Made by a program: the position numbers and the translations under genes. A stretch of DNA of 64,000 bases. It comes from Methylophaga sp. OBS1 (GTDB taxonomy: Bacteria > Pseudomonadota > Gammaproteobacteria > Nitrosococcales > Methylophagaceae). Shown piece by piece: positions 7,712-14,641 of this stretch (positions are counted from its first letter, which is position 1; the number at the start of each line of letters is the position of its first letter). The stretch is taken from NCBI RefSeq assembly GCF_026319365.1, contig NZ_JAPDMS010000001.1, positions 1,180,456-1,244,455 on the forward strand, read 5' to 3'. The notes under the pieces were generated by a model. The model saw nothing but the letters and a program-made list of their open reading frames with translations, was not told where the DNA came from and searched no databases.

Positions 7712-8860
7712 CTATTGTTCGGGATGAGTACGCAGACGCATCGGATCGTAGAAAGGTGTCTTAACGACATGGGCTTTGATCGGCGTCTCGGCGGCAACCA
7801 CCACCTGGGTACCGAGTTGCGAGAACTCGGGCTTGATATGCACCATGGCAATCGATTTCATCAGGTAACGGCTGAAACTGGCACTGGTCACCACACCGAT
7901 TTCCTTACCATCTTTAATAATTTTGGCCCCTGCCGGCATCGCCTCATTGCTCTGACAAACCAGACCCGCCTGCTTGAAGCGTTCACGGGCTTTCAGTTTC
8001 AGTAATGCTTGTTTGCCGACATAGTCGCCTTCTTTGTCGAGATCCACACACCAGTGCATGTTGACTTCCCATGGGGTGGTGTCGCCTTCTGGCATATCGA
8101 ATGGGTAGAACAGCAAAGCGGCTTCAACCCGGGTCAGGTCCAGAGATTCCCAGGAGCCGGCCATAATCCCGTAGGCATGCCCTTTTTCCATGATGCTGTC
8201 CCAGATATGCACCGCATCATCAGCGCTGCAATACACTTCATAACCGCGCTCACCGGAATAGCCGCCACGGGCAATAATCACATCACGACCAAACAACGAG
8301 GTTTGAACATGTTTGAAATAAGGCAGGCGTGCCAGGTCAATACTGACTTCGGGACCGAGAATATCGATTGATTTCGGCCCCTGCAGTGACAGAATATGCA
8401 CGTCAAAATCCTGCTCAATGCTGACGTCCAGACCTTCAGCCAGTCTGGCCAGATTGTCCTGGGTGCTGCCACCACCGTGAGAGATTCGATAATGTTCCTT
8501 GGCATCACAAATCAGCATAATGTCATCCACCAGGGCACCCTCTTCATTCACTTCCGCAGCAAGACGTGAGGTGCCGGGCTCGAGTTCAGTCACATCGATC
8601 GCCACCAGTTTATCCAGTACTTTCAATGCCGCTGGCCCGGTGACATTAAGAATATTCAGCGCAGACACATCGTAGAGTGCGGCACGGGTTCTGACCGCAA
8701 TGACTTCGTCATGGGGATCGCTGTGATAAAACTGCGGAATGGGCATTCCCCAGATCGATTCATCCAGCTTGGAACCCAGCTCGCGATGTCGTTGATTCAG
8801 TACTGAGTTACGGGTAATGGCCGCATCCGCGGCTTCGAGAGGTTGAGTAGAATTGCTCAT
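7712..8860 (-). CDS. dmmD: GcvT-like folate-dependent protein of the dimethylamine operon
   Basis: 382 residues, the usual size of aminomethyltransferase (glycine cleavage T protein) relatives. Visible are the N-terminal GMPIPQFYHSDPHDEVIAVR region, the YDVSALNILNVTGP core, RISHGGGSTQDN, and the C-terminal GVVTSASFSRYL barrel. In dmmDABC operons this protein probably captures the C1 unit released by demethylation on tetrahydrofolate; that function is inferred from the family. It is the first gene of the operon. AGCGGAGCC precedes the ATG, and a NarL-type promoter ends 39 bp upstream of it. Confidence 0.88.
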   Translation of the reverse strand: MSNSTQPLEAADAAITRNSVLNQRHRELGSKLDESIWGMPIPQFYHSDPHDEVIAVRTRAALYDVSALNILNVTGPAALKVLDKLVAIDVTELEPGTSRLAAEVNEEGALVDDIMLICDAKEHYRISHGGGSTQDNLARLAEGLDVSIEQDFDVHILSLQGPKSIDILGPEVSIDLARLPYFKHVQTSLFGRDVIIARGGYSGERGYEVYCSADDAVHIWDSIMEKGHAYGIMAGSWESLDLTRVEAALLFYPFDMPEGDTTPWEVNMHWCVDLDKEGDYVGKQALLKLKARERFKQAGLVCQSNEAMPAGAKIIKDGKEIGVVTSASFSRYLMKSIAMVHIKPEFSQLGTQVVVAAETPIKAHVVKTPFYDPMRLRTHPEQ

Positions 8861-8898
8861 GGCACTGGCTCCGCTTTAATAACAGAAAGTTCATAAGC

Positions 8899-8957
8899 AA
8901 ATTAACGCAAATAAAAGGGCTTAAAAATTCTCTTGATGGCGTACTCCCTTGGGAGTA
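8899..8957 (-). promoter_or_regulatory. NarL-type activator site plus promoter for dmmDABC (P2)
   Basis: The site at 8942-8957 is a perfect palindrome, TACTCCC-N2-GGGAGTA. Reading on the minus strand, 14 bp follow, then TTTTTA at 8927-8922, 17 bp, and TAATTT at 8904-8899. Both hexamers are weak, as expected for an activator-dependent promoter. The site begins 82 bp upstream of the dmmD ATG, 26 bp past the stop of the upstream permease gene. Confidence 0.72.
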
Positions 8958-8983
8958 AAAAATCGCTGCTGAGGCCAATAAAT

Positions 8984-10675
8984 TCAGCTCAAAAGACTTT
9001 CAACCAGGATATGACTGACATACAGAATGCCCCCCCCCATCAACAGCGCCAGATAAGGCAGAACACCGGCTCTACCCAGCGCCGAATGATGTCGCTGTAG
9101 ATCCTCCCGCGTCCCTGCCGGGAATGTCCCCTTGTCAGTCAGATAATGACGCCAGAGGAACAGAGGAATACTCACCGCCGCCATCAATAAGCCGCTCAGC
9201 AATGCCCCCTTACCCCAGACGTTGGCACCCAGCCCCATAATCGCAATATTCATGTAGGCCATCACAATCCCCATAGCAAGCAAAAATGTCGGTGCCTTGA
9301 ACGGTCTTTGCCAGTCACCACGGTCAATGCGATGTATCCAACCTGCATTGAGATTGAGGAAATTGAAAATCATATAACCCACATTCGACGCCGCCAGCAG
9401 AAACACATAATCCGACATCATCAACAACACCAGGTTAATCACCAGATTGGTCCACATCGCATGAGTCGGCGCCCCCTCCTCATTCACATGAGACAGATAG
9501 CGCGGCAACAGACCATCGACTGACGCCTGGTACAGCGTCCTGGATGCGCCCGACATCGCCGTCATCATTGCCAGCACCATAGCCAACACCAGCATCGCCA
9601 CGATCAGATTTGCCATAAATGGCTGACCGCCAAGCATCGCGGATAAGGCATTGGCCACCCCCATACCACTGTAGATCTCTTCGGCGAGCATACCGTCATA
9701 GCGGGCAGGCGCTATCAGTTGCCCATCTGAATCCAGGATCGCCGGCTGAATCATCTCGCCGATACCAAGGTAGGACTGAAAAGCCACTGGTACCAGAATA
9801 TAAGCGGCCAGACACAGTAAACCGGCATAAAAAATCGCCCGATGGGTATCCCGAACCGGGTTTCTGAATTCACGGGTGTAACAGAGTGCAGTTTCAAATG
9901 CATAAGCCGACCAGCCGGCGATAAACAGAGCGCCAGCCATCAAGACCCAGCCCTGCAGACTCCACTCCCCGGCCACCACTTTTCCCATCGAGTCATAAGC
10001 GACCGGAGTTAACGGGAAAAAATGATCCCGTGGCAGATCACCACTCAATAGAGGAACCAGCGCAATCAACATCAGGGGAATCAGGGCGCTTAATGCCAGC
10101 AGCATGGTTGTCCTGGCTGAACGCAACACGCCACCGTTCTGTATGGCAAAAACCACCAGCAAAATGGTGGCACCGACAATAAAGGTGGCGTCAATACGCA
10201 AACTGAGTCCCTGCTTGAGCGCACTCAAATCAATCAGTGTCAGCTGCCAGGTATTAATCACAGCATCGGCAGGAAACAGTACGTTAAGGATATAGCCAGC
10301 AGATAAACCAGAACCGATGGCGAGTACTGGCGACCAGGCCCACCAGTGACACCATATCGACACCGGTGCAATCAGTTTGCTGTATGGCATCCAGGCGACA
10401 GCGCCATGAACAGAGACTCCACCGGCTTTATGTGGAAACAGACCGGCAATTTCAGCATAGGTAAATGACTGCAGCAGACCGAAACTGATGGCAATAATCC
10501 AGACCAGCCAGGCGGGCTTGCCCACCGTGGCCGTAATCGCCCCCATGGAGAACAGCACCAGTGCGGCCACGCCACTCGCTATCCAGAAAGCGCCTTTCCA
10601 GTCTATAGCGCGATGCAGCGTCTGAATGCGACCGTCGATGGGTTGGAATGGGATGGAAATATCCTGCTGACTCAC
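8984..10675 (-). CDS. APC-superfamily amino acid/amine permease
   Basis: 563 residues from a GTG start at 10673-10675, preceded by GGGAG. A longer frame to 10723 exists but has no better signal. About 12 hydrophobic segments follow a soluble N-terminus. The first helix region is WIASGVAALVLFSMGAITAT and the second carries SFTYAEIAGLFPHKAGG, a typical APC (LeuT-fold) signature. Substrates of the family are amino acids or small amines. The position directly upstream of dmmDABC suggests dimethylamine, methylamine or a methylated amino compound, but this is only context. It ends 24 bp before the NarL-type site of the dmm promoter. Confidence 0.85.
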   Translation of the reverse strand: MSQQDISIPFQPIDGRIQTLHRAIDWKGAFWIASGVAALVLFSMGAITATVGKPAWLVWIIAISFGLLQSFTYAEIAGLFPHKAGGVSVHGAVAWMPYSKLIAPVSIWCHWWAWSPVLAIGSGLSAGYILNVLFPADAVINTWQLTLIDLSALKQGLSLRIDATFIVGATILLVVFAIQNGGVLRSARTTMLLALSALIPLMLIALVPLLSGDLPRDHFFPLTPVAYDSMGKVVAGEWSLQGWVLMAGALFIAGWSAYAFETALCYTREFRNPVRDTHRAIFYAGLLCLAAYILVPVAFQSYLGIGEMIQPAILDSDGQLIAPARYDGMLAEEIYSGMGVANALSAMLGGQPFMANLIVAMLVLAMVLAMMTAMSGASRTLYQASVDGLLPRYLSHVNEEGAPTHAMWTNLVINLVLLMMSDYVFLLAASNVGYMIFNFLNLNAGWIHRIDRGDWQRPFKAPTFLLAMGIVMAYMNIAIMGLGANVWGKGALLSGLLMAAVSIPLFLWRHYLTDKGTFPAGTREDLQRHHSALGRAGVLPYLALLMGGGILYVSHILVESLLS

Positions 10676-10749
10676 TATGCGCTCCCTAAGCGGATCTTGA
10701 TGATCACCATAGCGCGCAGGCAAACATCAGCCAGTCATGCCGGATTTTT

Positions 10750-11073
10750 TCAAGCTTCGGCCGTGCTAAGCTTGAGCCCGATAATCCCGACAATGATAAA
10801 AGCGATGCTCACCAGCCTGCTTAAACTGGTGGATTCGTCAAACAACATAATACCGAGAATCACCGTGCCTACCGCACCAATACCCACCCAGACACCGTAA
10901 GCAGTGCCAATCGGCAAGTCACGCATGGCCAGGCCGAGCAGCCAAAAGCTGAGTAATAGGGTAAAGACCGTCGCAATTGTCGGTAAAGGCCGGGTCAGGC
11001 CATCGCTGTATTTGAGGCCGATTGCCCAGACCACTTCCAGCAATCCGGCAATAAATAAAATCATCCAGGCCAT
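10750..11073 (-). CDS. gdx: SMR-family guanidinium exporter (SugE/Gdx)
   Basis: 107 residues, four membrane helices, the classic SMR size. The conserved membrane Glu is in [16 protein letters not shown], which is the SugE/Gdx form rather than the EmrE form. The later [15 protein letters not shown] and LFDES motifs agree. Gdx proteins exchange guanidinium for protons across the inner membrane. The start chosen is ATG 11071-11073, with AAGGA 9 nt upstream. A guanidine-II riboswitch sits directly upstream, which strongly supports guanidinium rather than broad drug export. Confidence 0.93.
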   Translation of the reverse strand: MAWMILFIAGLLEVVWAIGLKYSDGLTRPLPTIATVFTLLLSFWLLGLAMRDLPIGTAYGVWVGIGAVGTVILGIMLFDESTSLSRLVSIAFIIVGIIGLKLSTAEA

Positions 11074-11093
11074 CTGAATGGTCCTTATTATTA

Positions 11094-11138
11094 GCGGGTC
11101 GTCCCGTCTCAAAAACCGTACTCAGGGTCGTCCCTGCG
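11094..11138 (-). promoter_or_regulatory. Guanidine-II (mini-ykkC) riboswitch
   Basis: On the minus strand there are two small hairpins, each with the diagnostic ACGA tetraloop closed by GGG/CCC: CAGGGACGACCCTG (11136-11123) and GGGACGACCC (11105-11096). A short A/T-rich linker joins them. The Shine-Dalgarno AAGGA of the SMR gene follows. Paired ACGR-loop hairpins are the hallmark of the mini-ykkC class, in which guanidine binding frees the ribosome site. It starts within 20 bp of the ribBA stop. Confidence 0.92.
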
Positions 11139-11154
11139 GTCAGATATGTCTTGT

Positions 11155-12285
11155 TCAGGCGCTGGCTTGTTCTTTCTCTGTCTCCGCATCCGGCAACAGA
11201 AAATCATGCACGGTCAGGCCAAAGCCAGTCATTGCAGGCAGTATACGCGGCCGCGTCAGCAGCGTCATGCCCGTCACACCCAGATCTTTGAGGATTTGTG
11301 CACCTACGCCATAGTGCTTGAGTTTGAGCCTGGGGATATCATTTGATTCACCGATGCCGTCATCATGCATCAACAGCAGCACACCGGTACCGGCTTTGCG
11401 AATGGCCTGCATAGCCTCGGTGACACTCCAGCTGTGACCGCGACGGTCACTGTCGAGTAAATCCAGACCGTTAAACGGTGCATGCACCCGCACCAGGGTA
11501 TTCTGTGCCGCAGACACATCCCCAAAAACCAATGCCTGGTGAACTTCACTGCTGTGAATATCCCGGTAACGGCTGAGCGTAAACTCACCAAAGATGGTAC
11601 TCAGTGAACGACTATCTATACGTTCAATGATCGTTTCCTGCTGATGGCGATAGGCAATCAAATCAGCGATGGTGCCGACTTTGAGGTCATGTTTGTTAGC
11701 AAAGGCCAGTAAATCGGGCAGTCGGGCCATGCTGCCGTCATCATTCATGATCTCGCAGATAACAGCGGCCGGCTCTCTGCCGGCTAGTTGCGCCAGATCA
11801 CAACCGGCTTCAGTATGACCGGCACGTTTTAAGACACCGGCCTGTTGGGCCATCAAGGGAAAGATATGCCCCGGGCTGACAATGTCTGCTGGTCCCGCGT
11901 TAGACGCGACCGCAGCTTGTATAGTGCGGGCACGATCCGCCGTCGAGATGCCGGTGGTCACGCCTTCTGCTGCTTCTATCGACACCGTAAAATTGGTACC
12001 CAGTGAGGTGCCGTTATGACCCACCATCAGTGGTAGATCAAGTTGCCGGCATCGTGTCTCCGTGAGTGTCAGGCAAATCAATCCCCTGCCATGCATCGCC
12101 ATAAAATTAATCGCTTGGGCATAAGCAGCATCGGCAGCCATGATCAAATCGCCTTCATTTTCGCGATCTTCGTCATCCATCAACACCACCATTTTGCCCA
12201 GGCGGATATCCTCGATGATGTCTTCTATCGGTGAAATCGCAGGCAGAGGAGCCTTGGCTTTAAATGCAATCGTGGAATATGTCAT
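11155..12285 (-). CDS. ribBA: 3,4-dihydroxy-2-butanone-4-phosphate synthase with degenerate GTP cyclohydrolase II domain
   Basis: 376 residues. The N-terminal RibB domain (about 18-215) has the active-site runs DDEDRENEGDLIMAA and RAGHTEAGCDLAQLAG, so the riboflavin/FMN precursor reaction should be intact. The C-terminal domain (about 220-365) follows GTP cyclohydrolase II, but the zinc-binding Cys cluster after RVHxExxxxD is replaced by RVHAPFNGLDLLDSDRRGHS. The second activity is therefore probably lost, as in other proteobacterial RibB-X hybrids. AAGGAGG precedes the ATG, which lies 9 bp after folE2, so both share a transcript. Flavin supply fits the flavoenzymes of amine oxidation encoded nearby. 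Confidence 0.92.
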   Translation of the reverse strand: MTYSTIAFKAKAPLPAISPIEDIIEDIRLGKMVVLMDDEDRENEGDLIMAADAAYAQAINFMAMHGRGLICLTLTETRCRQLDLPLMVGHNGTSLGTNFTVSIEAAEGVTTGISTADRARTIQAAVASNAGPADIVSPGHIFPLMAQQAGVLKRAGHTEAGCDLAQLAGREPAAVICEIMNDDGSMARLPDLLAFANKHDLKVGTIADLIAYRHQQETIIERIDSRSLSTIFGEFTLSRYRDIHSSEVHQALVFGDVSAAQNTLVRVHAPFNGLDLLDSDRRGHSWSVTEAMQAIRKAGTGVLLLMHDDGIGESNDIPRLKLKHYGVGAQILKDLGVTGMTLLTRPRILPAMTGFGLTVHDFLLPDAETEKEQASA

Positions 12286-12294
12286 GACGCCTCC

Positions 12295-13083
12295 TTACAT
12301 GCGATCAATCAATGCGTAGGCAGAATGGTTATGAATCGACTCGAAGTTCTCGCATTCAACCCGGAAACCACCAATTTCAGGCGCTTTTTCGAGTGCACCG
12401 GCAATGTCTCTGACCAAGTCTTCAACAAACTTGGGATTATCGTAGGCAAACTCGGTCACAAACTTTTCATCCGGGCGCTTAAGCAGGCCATACAGCTGAC
12501 TGGATGCCTGCGCTTCGACCAGGCGAATTAACTCATCGAGATTCATTGCCTCACCCATTTCCACCTCGACGGTGACCAGAGAGCGCTGATTGTGTGCACC
12601 ATACTGGGAAATCTTTTTGGAACAGGGACAGAGACTGGTGACCGGAATTTCTGCCTTGACGGTCAGTTGGTAGGCTTCACCGATCTCGGCATTCAGGGTC
12701 ACGTCATAATCCATCATGCTGGTCACGCCCGACACCGGCGCGGCTTTTTCCAGGAAAAACGGAAACCGCATCTGCACATGACCATTGTCGGCTTCCAGCA
12801 GCTCAAGCATGGCACGCATAAAGGCCGGCATCGCAGCGACTGAAAACACCTGTTTCGGCTGTTCCAGCAACTCGACAAAACGCGACATATGCGTGCCTTT
12901 AACATGATGGGGCAGACTGACCGTCATATTGAAATCAGCGACGACCCGAATGGGATGGCCATCCTGACTATCGAAGAAAATAGGATAACGTAAGGATTTA
13001 ATGCCTACCCGATCAATCGGTAACTGGCGTTTATCAGGTGTGTTCTGAACATCTTCCAGGCCAGCTTTAAGAGGCAGGTTCAT
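12295..13083 (-). CDS. folE2: GTP cyclohydrolase FolE2 (type IB)
   Basis: 262 residues from ATG 13081-13083, with AAGGAT upstream. A longer frame to 13158 lacks a ribosome site and the protein family starts near MNLPLKAGLEDVQNT. Conserved elements include DRVGIKSLRYPI, HVKGTHMSRF, the catalytic Cys region TSLCPCSKKISQYGAHNQRS and KFVEDLVRDIA. It converts GTP to dihydroneopterin triphosphate, the entry to folate, without needing zinc as FolE does. It is first in an operon with ribBA, behind a roughly 200-nt leader that begins at the NarL-type promoter P6. Coordinated folate supply for C1 capture is the likely logic. Confidence 0.94.
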   Translation of the reverse strand: MNLPLKAGLEDVQNTPDKRQLPIDRVGIKSLRYPIFFDSQDGHPIRVVADFNMTVSLPHHVKGTHMSRFVELLEQPKQVFSVAAMPAFMRAMLELLEADNGHVQMRFPFFLEKAAPVSGVTSMMDYDVTLNAEIGEAYQLTVKAEIPVTSLCPCSKKISQYGAHNQRSLVTVEVEMGEAMNLDELIRLVEAQASSQLYGLLKRPDEKFVTEFAYDNPKFVEDLVRDIAGALEKAPEIGGFRVECENFESIHNHSAYALIDRM

Positions 13084-13133
13084 AATACGTATCCTTATCT
13101 TGCAGACTGTACAGTCAATTGGTGTTGGCTTAC

Positions 13134-13209
13134 CCAAAAAGGAAGGCGAACTGTTCACGCCTGTTCACACATGCCATTGAGAACATCATGCTGGCAGTGT
13201 CAGTTCGCC
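13134..13209 (-). terminator. Terminator-like long hairpin in the folE2 leader
   Basis: On the minus strand GGCGAACTG (13209-13201) pairs perfectly with CAGTTCGCC (13153-13145). TTCCTTTTT follows immediately. The interior contains a second pairing TGTTC/GAACA. It lies between promoter P6 and the folE2 ATG. It could be an attenuator of folE2 or the 3' end of a small RNA of about 150 nt started at P6. Confidence 0.45.
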
Positions 13210-13236
13210 CCCAACGTCCCAACGAGAGAACGGTTT

Positions 13237-13349
13237 AGAGGATAACCATGAAAGAAGCTGAACCCCTGTCATCAAATCAGCTTCAGTTTAATTATCGTGG
13301 CTGTCATGCCCTTCAACAATTCCAAAGAAGGCTTACTACCTAGGTGTTA
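13237..13349 (-). repeat. Promoter-leader repeat, copy A (upstream of folE2)
   Basis: 113 bp, similar to 13711-13822. Both copies contain the NarL-type site, the same 14- and 17-bp promoter spacing, the -10 GATAAT, and then a leader hairpin. In copy A GAAGCTGA pairs with TCAGCTTC. The copies end in the shared ATGGTTATCCTCT. Between copies the hairpin differs mainly by G-U-compatible changes. Confidence 0.75.
13291..13349 (-). promoter_or_regulatory. NarL-type activator site plus promoter for folE2-ribBA (P6)
   Basis: The site at 13334-13349 reads TAACACC-N2-GGTAGTA on the minus strand. After 14 bp comes TTGTTG (13319-13314), then 17 bp and GATAAT (13296-13291). The predicted transcript starts near 13284 and has a leader of about 200 nt before folE2. 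Confidence 0.65.
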
Positions 13350-13359
13350 GAAACAATCC

Positions 13360-13506
13360 CTAACGTGGATTGAATGGCCCGAAATCAGCTGACTCTTCTG
13401 CAGTGAGAATCCCACCCGTGTAACTACCCACCATCCAACCGTTACTCATCAGTTGGGTTAGCACCAATGCCAGAAACTTGAAATATTTGCTGTTTGAAAT
13501 CGACAT
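13360..13506 (-). CDS. Small predicted membrane or secreted protein, 48 residues
   Basis: An open frame of 48 codons from ATG 13504-13506 to TAG 13360-13362, beginning MSISNSKYFKFLALVLTQLM and ending ADFGPFNPR. A lysine-containing N-terminus precedes a hydrophobic stretch (about 9-20), so it could be a small membrane or exported peptide. AAGGAGG lies about 10 nt upstream; an overlapping ATG at 13508-13510 opens a 16-codon frame in another phase. Its own NarL-type promoter P5 lies about 260 bp upstream. The ribosome site is inside a short hairpin (ACCCT/AGGGT), so translation may be controlled. I recognise no family. Coding status rests on the ribosome site and the dedicated promoter. Confidence 0.5.
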   Translation of the reverse strand: MSISNSKYFKFLALVLTQLMSNGWMVGSYTGGILTAEESADFGPFNPR

Positions 13507-13710
13507 ACATAAACCCTCCTTATCAGGGTGTAGCCAACACAGCCTCTCAGTTCAGTACTGAGCGCATGATCTTGATTAGCTTGACACTCCCATGACAAAA
13601 AAGCGCGTCATGACATCATCTACAGCTAAAAAAAAGGAGCTGCCGAAACCGGGCAATAAATCATTGCTTGCGACTACGACAACTCCCAAATATGCCAGTC
13701 GGAACGGGCA

Positions 13711-13822
13711 AGAGGATAACCATCAAGAAGCTGAAACATTCGCTGAAAACCAGCTCCAGTTTCATTATCTCCTTAAGCCCTGATAGCCACCATTCCGAAG
13801 AGGTATTACTACCAAGGTCATA
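13711..13822 (-). repeat. Promoter-leader repeat, copy B (upstream of the 48-codon ORF)
   Basis: 112 bp, the second copy of the element at 13237-13349. Its leader hairpin uses GGAGCTGG opposite TCAGCTTC, i.e. two G-U pairs where copy A has A-U pairs. That pattern suggests selection on RNA structure. The segments between -35 and -10 have equal length in both copies but different bases. Confidence 0.72.
13764..13822 (-). promoter_or_regulatory. NarL-type activator site plus promoter (P5)
   Basis: The site at 13807-13822 reads TATGACC-N2-GGTAGTA on the minus strand. Then follow 14 bp, TGGTGG (13792-13787), 17 bp and GATAAT (13769-13764). The gap 13507-13849 has no other gene. It holds this promoter, a CTCAGT/ACTGAG inverted repeat (13546-13562), and the ribosome site of the small ORF. 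Confidence 0.65.
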
Positions 13823-13849
13823 GTGGCGCTACTCCCTTCCGACAGTTTT

Positions 13850-14569
13850 TTACATTGATTTAGAGATACTGAAGACAAAGCGTCCCTCAGCCAGGTCATC
13901 GGTGTAGAGATCTTCACCATCGCTGTCGGTATCGGTGTAAGTCAGATCAAAACCGAAGCCGGCAAAGTCTTTGGACAGACCGATGCGATAGTCAGTCGCG
14001 CTGTCCGGGTTGCCGGAACCGAAAACATCATCGTCATAATCGTAATAACCGACCGCGGCACTAAGGTTGACGCCAGCCGGCAGACCATAATCGAAGCCCA
14101 GATTGTAATAAGTGCCTGTCTCGCTAAGTCCGTAGACATCACCTGAATGTGCTACGCCCAGAGTAAAGTAGCTGTAACTGAGTGAGCCATACACTTCATT
14201 CCAGTCCAGGCCGGATTCACCCGGGTAGTCGTAACGCAGGATACCCAGATCATAGGCAATACCGGTGTCACCAATTTCATTGGCATAGCCGGCATAGTAA
14301 TCCACTTCGATACTGGTATCTGGGGCTGCATCGCCGAAATCGACATTGGAGGCCCAGATGCCGGTATAAAATCCACTGCTGTGACCATAGTCAAAGCTGC
14401 CGGAAATGGCTGGTTTTTCATCAGTCTGAGAATAACCGCGCCAGACATAATCACTGGATAAAGCCACACTCGCACTGGTGCTGTGCTGACCGTTTTCACT
14501 CTCCCAGGCCATCGCTGCGCCCGAAGTCATCAGACCGCTGGCGGCCATTAACAGGATCATTTTTTTCAT
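13850..14569 (-). CDS. TorF-family outer-membrane porin-like protein
   Basis: 239 residues from ATG 14567-14569 with AGAGA upstream. A signal peptide (MKKMILLMAASGLMTSGAAMA) precedes a beta-rich, Tyr/Asp/Gly-rich mature region with alternating hydrophobic residues, starting near SVALSSDYVWRGYSQTDE. That motif is typical of the TIGR02001/TorF putative porin family. The C-terminal RFVFSISKSM resembles a last beta-strand. It probably forms an outer-membrane channel; the substrate is unknown. It lies downstream of a permease gene and is separated from it by a terminator, so uptake of the same substrate is possible but unproven. Confidence 0.85.
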   Translation of the reverse strand: MKKMILLMAASGLMTSGAAMAWESENGQHSTSASVALSSDYVWRGYSQTDEKPAISGSFDYGHSSGFYTGIWASNVDFGDAAPDTSIEVDYYAGYANEIGDTGIAYDLGILRYDYPGESGLDWNEVYGSLSYSYFTLGVAHSGDVYGLSETGTYYNLGFDYGLPAGVNLSAAVGYYDYDDDVFGSGNPDSATDYRIGLSKDFAGFGFDLTYTDTDSDGEDLYTDDLAEGRFVFSISKSM

Positions 14570-14602
14570 GTTGTTTTCTCTCTTTGTGGTGATAAACAAA
14601 AT

Positions 14603-14628
14603 AAGGGGGCAGAGTCTACTGCCCCCTT
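14603..14628 (-). terminator. Intrinsic terminator after the APC permease at 14642-16099
   Basis: An 8-bp stem, GGGGGCAG (14605-14612) and CTGCCCCC (14619-14626), with a 6-nt loop. It is followed on the minus strand by TTATTTTG. Confidence 0.85.
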
Positions 14629-14641
14629 CGTTACAGCGTTA

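Noticed and set aside
13592..13783. A 63-codon plus-strand ORF upstream of the porin, and a 31-codon plus-strand frame in the matching repeat copy (13249-13344)
   Set aside because: Both lie on the opposite strand of the duplicated promoter-leader element. Their similarity is explained by that duplication, and only the first copy keeps a start codon at the shared position.
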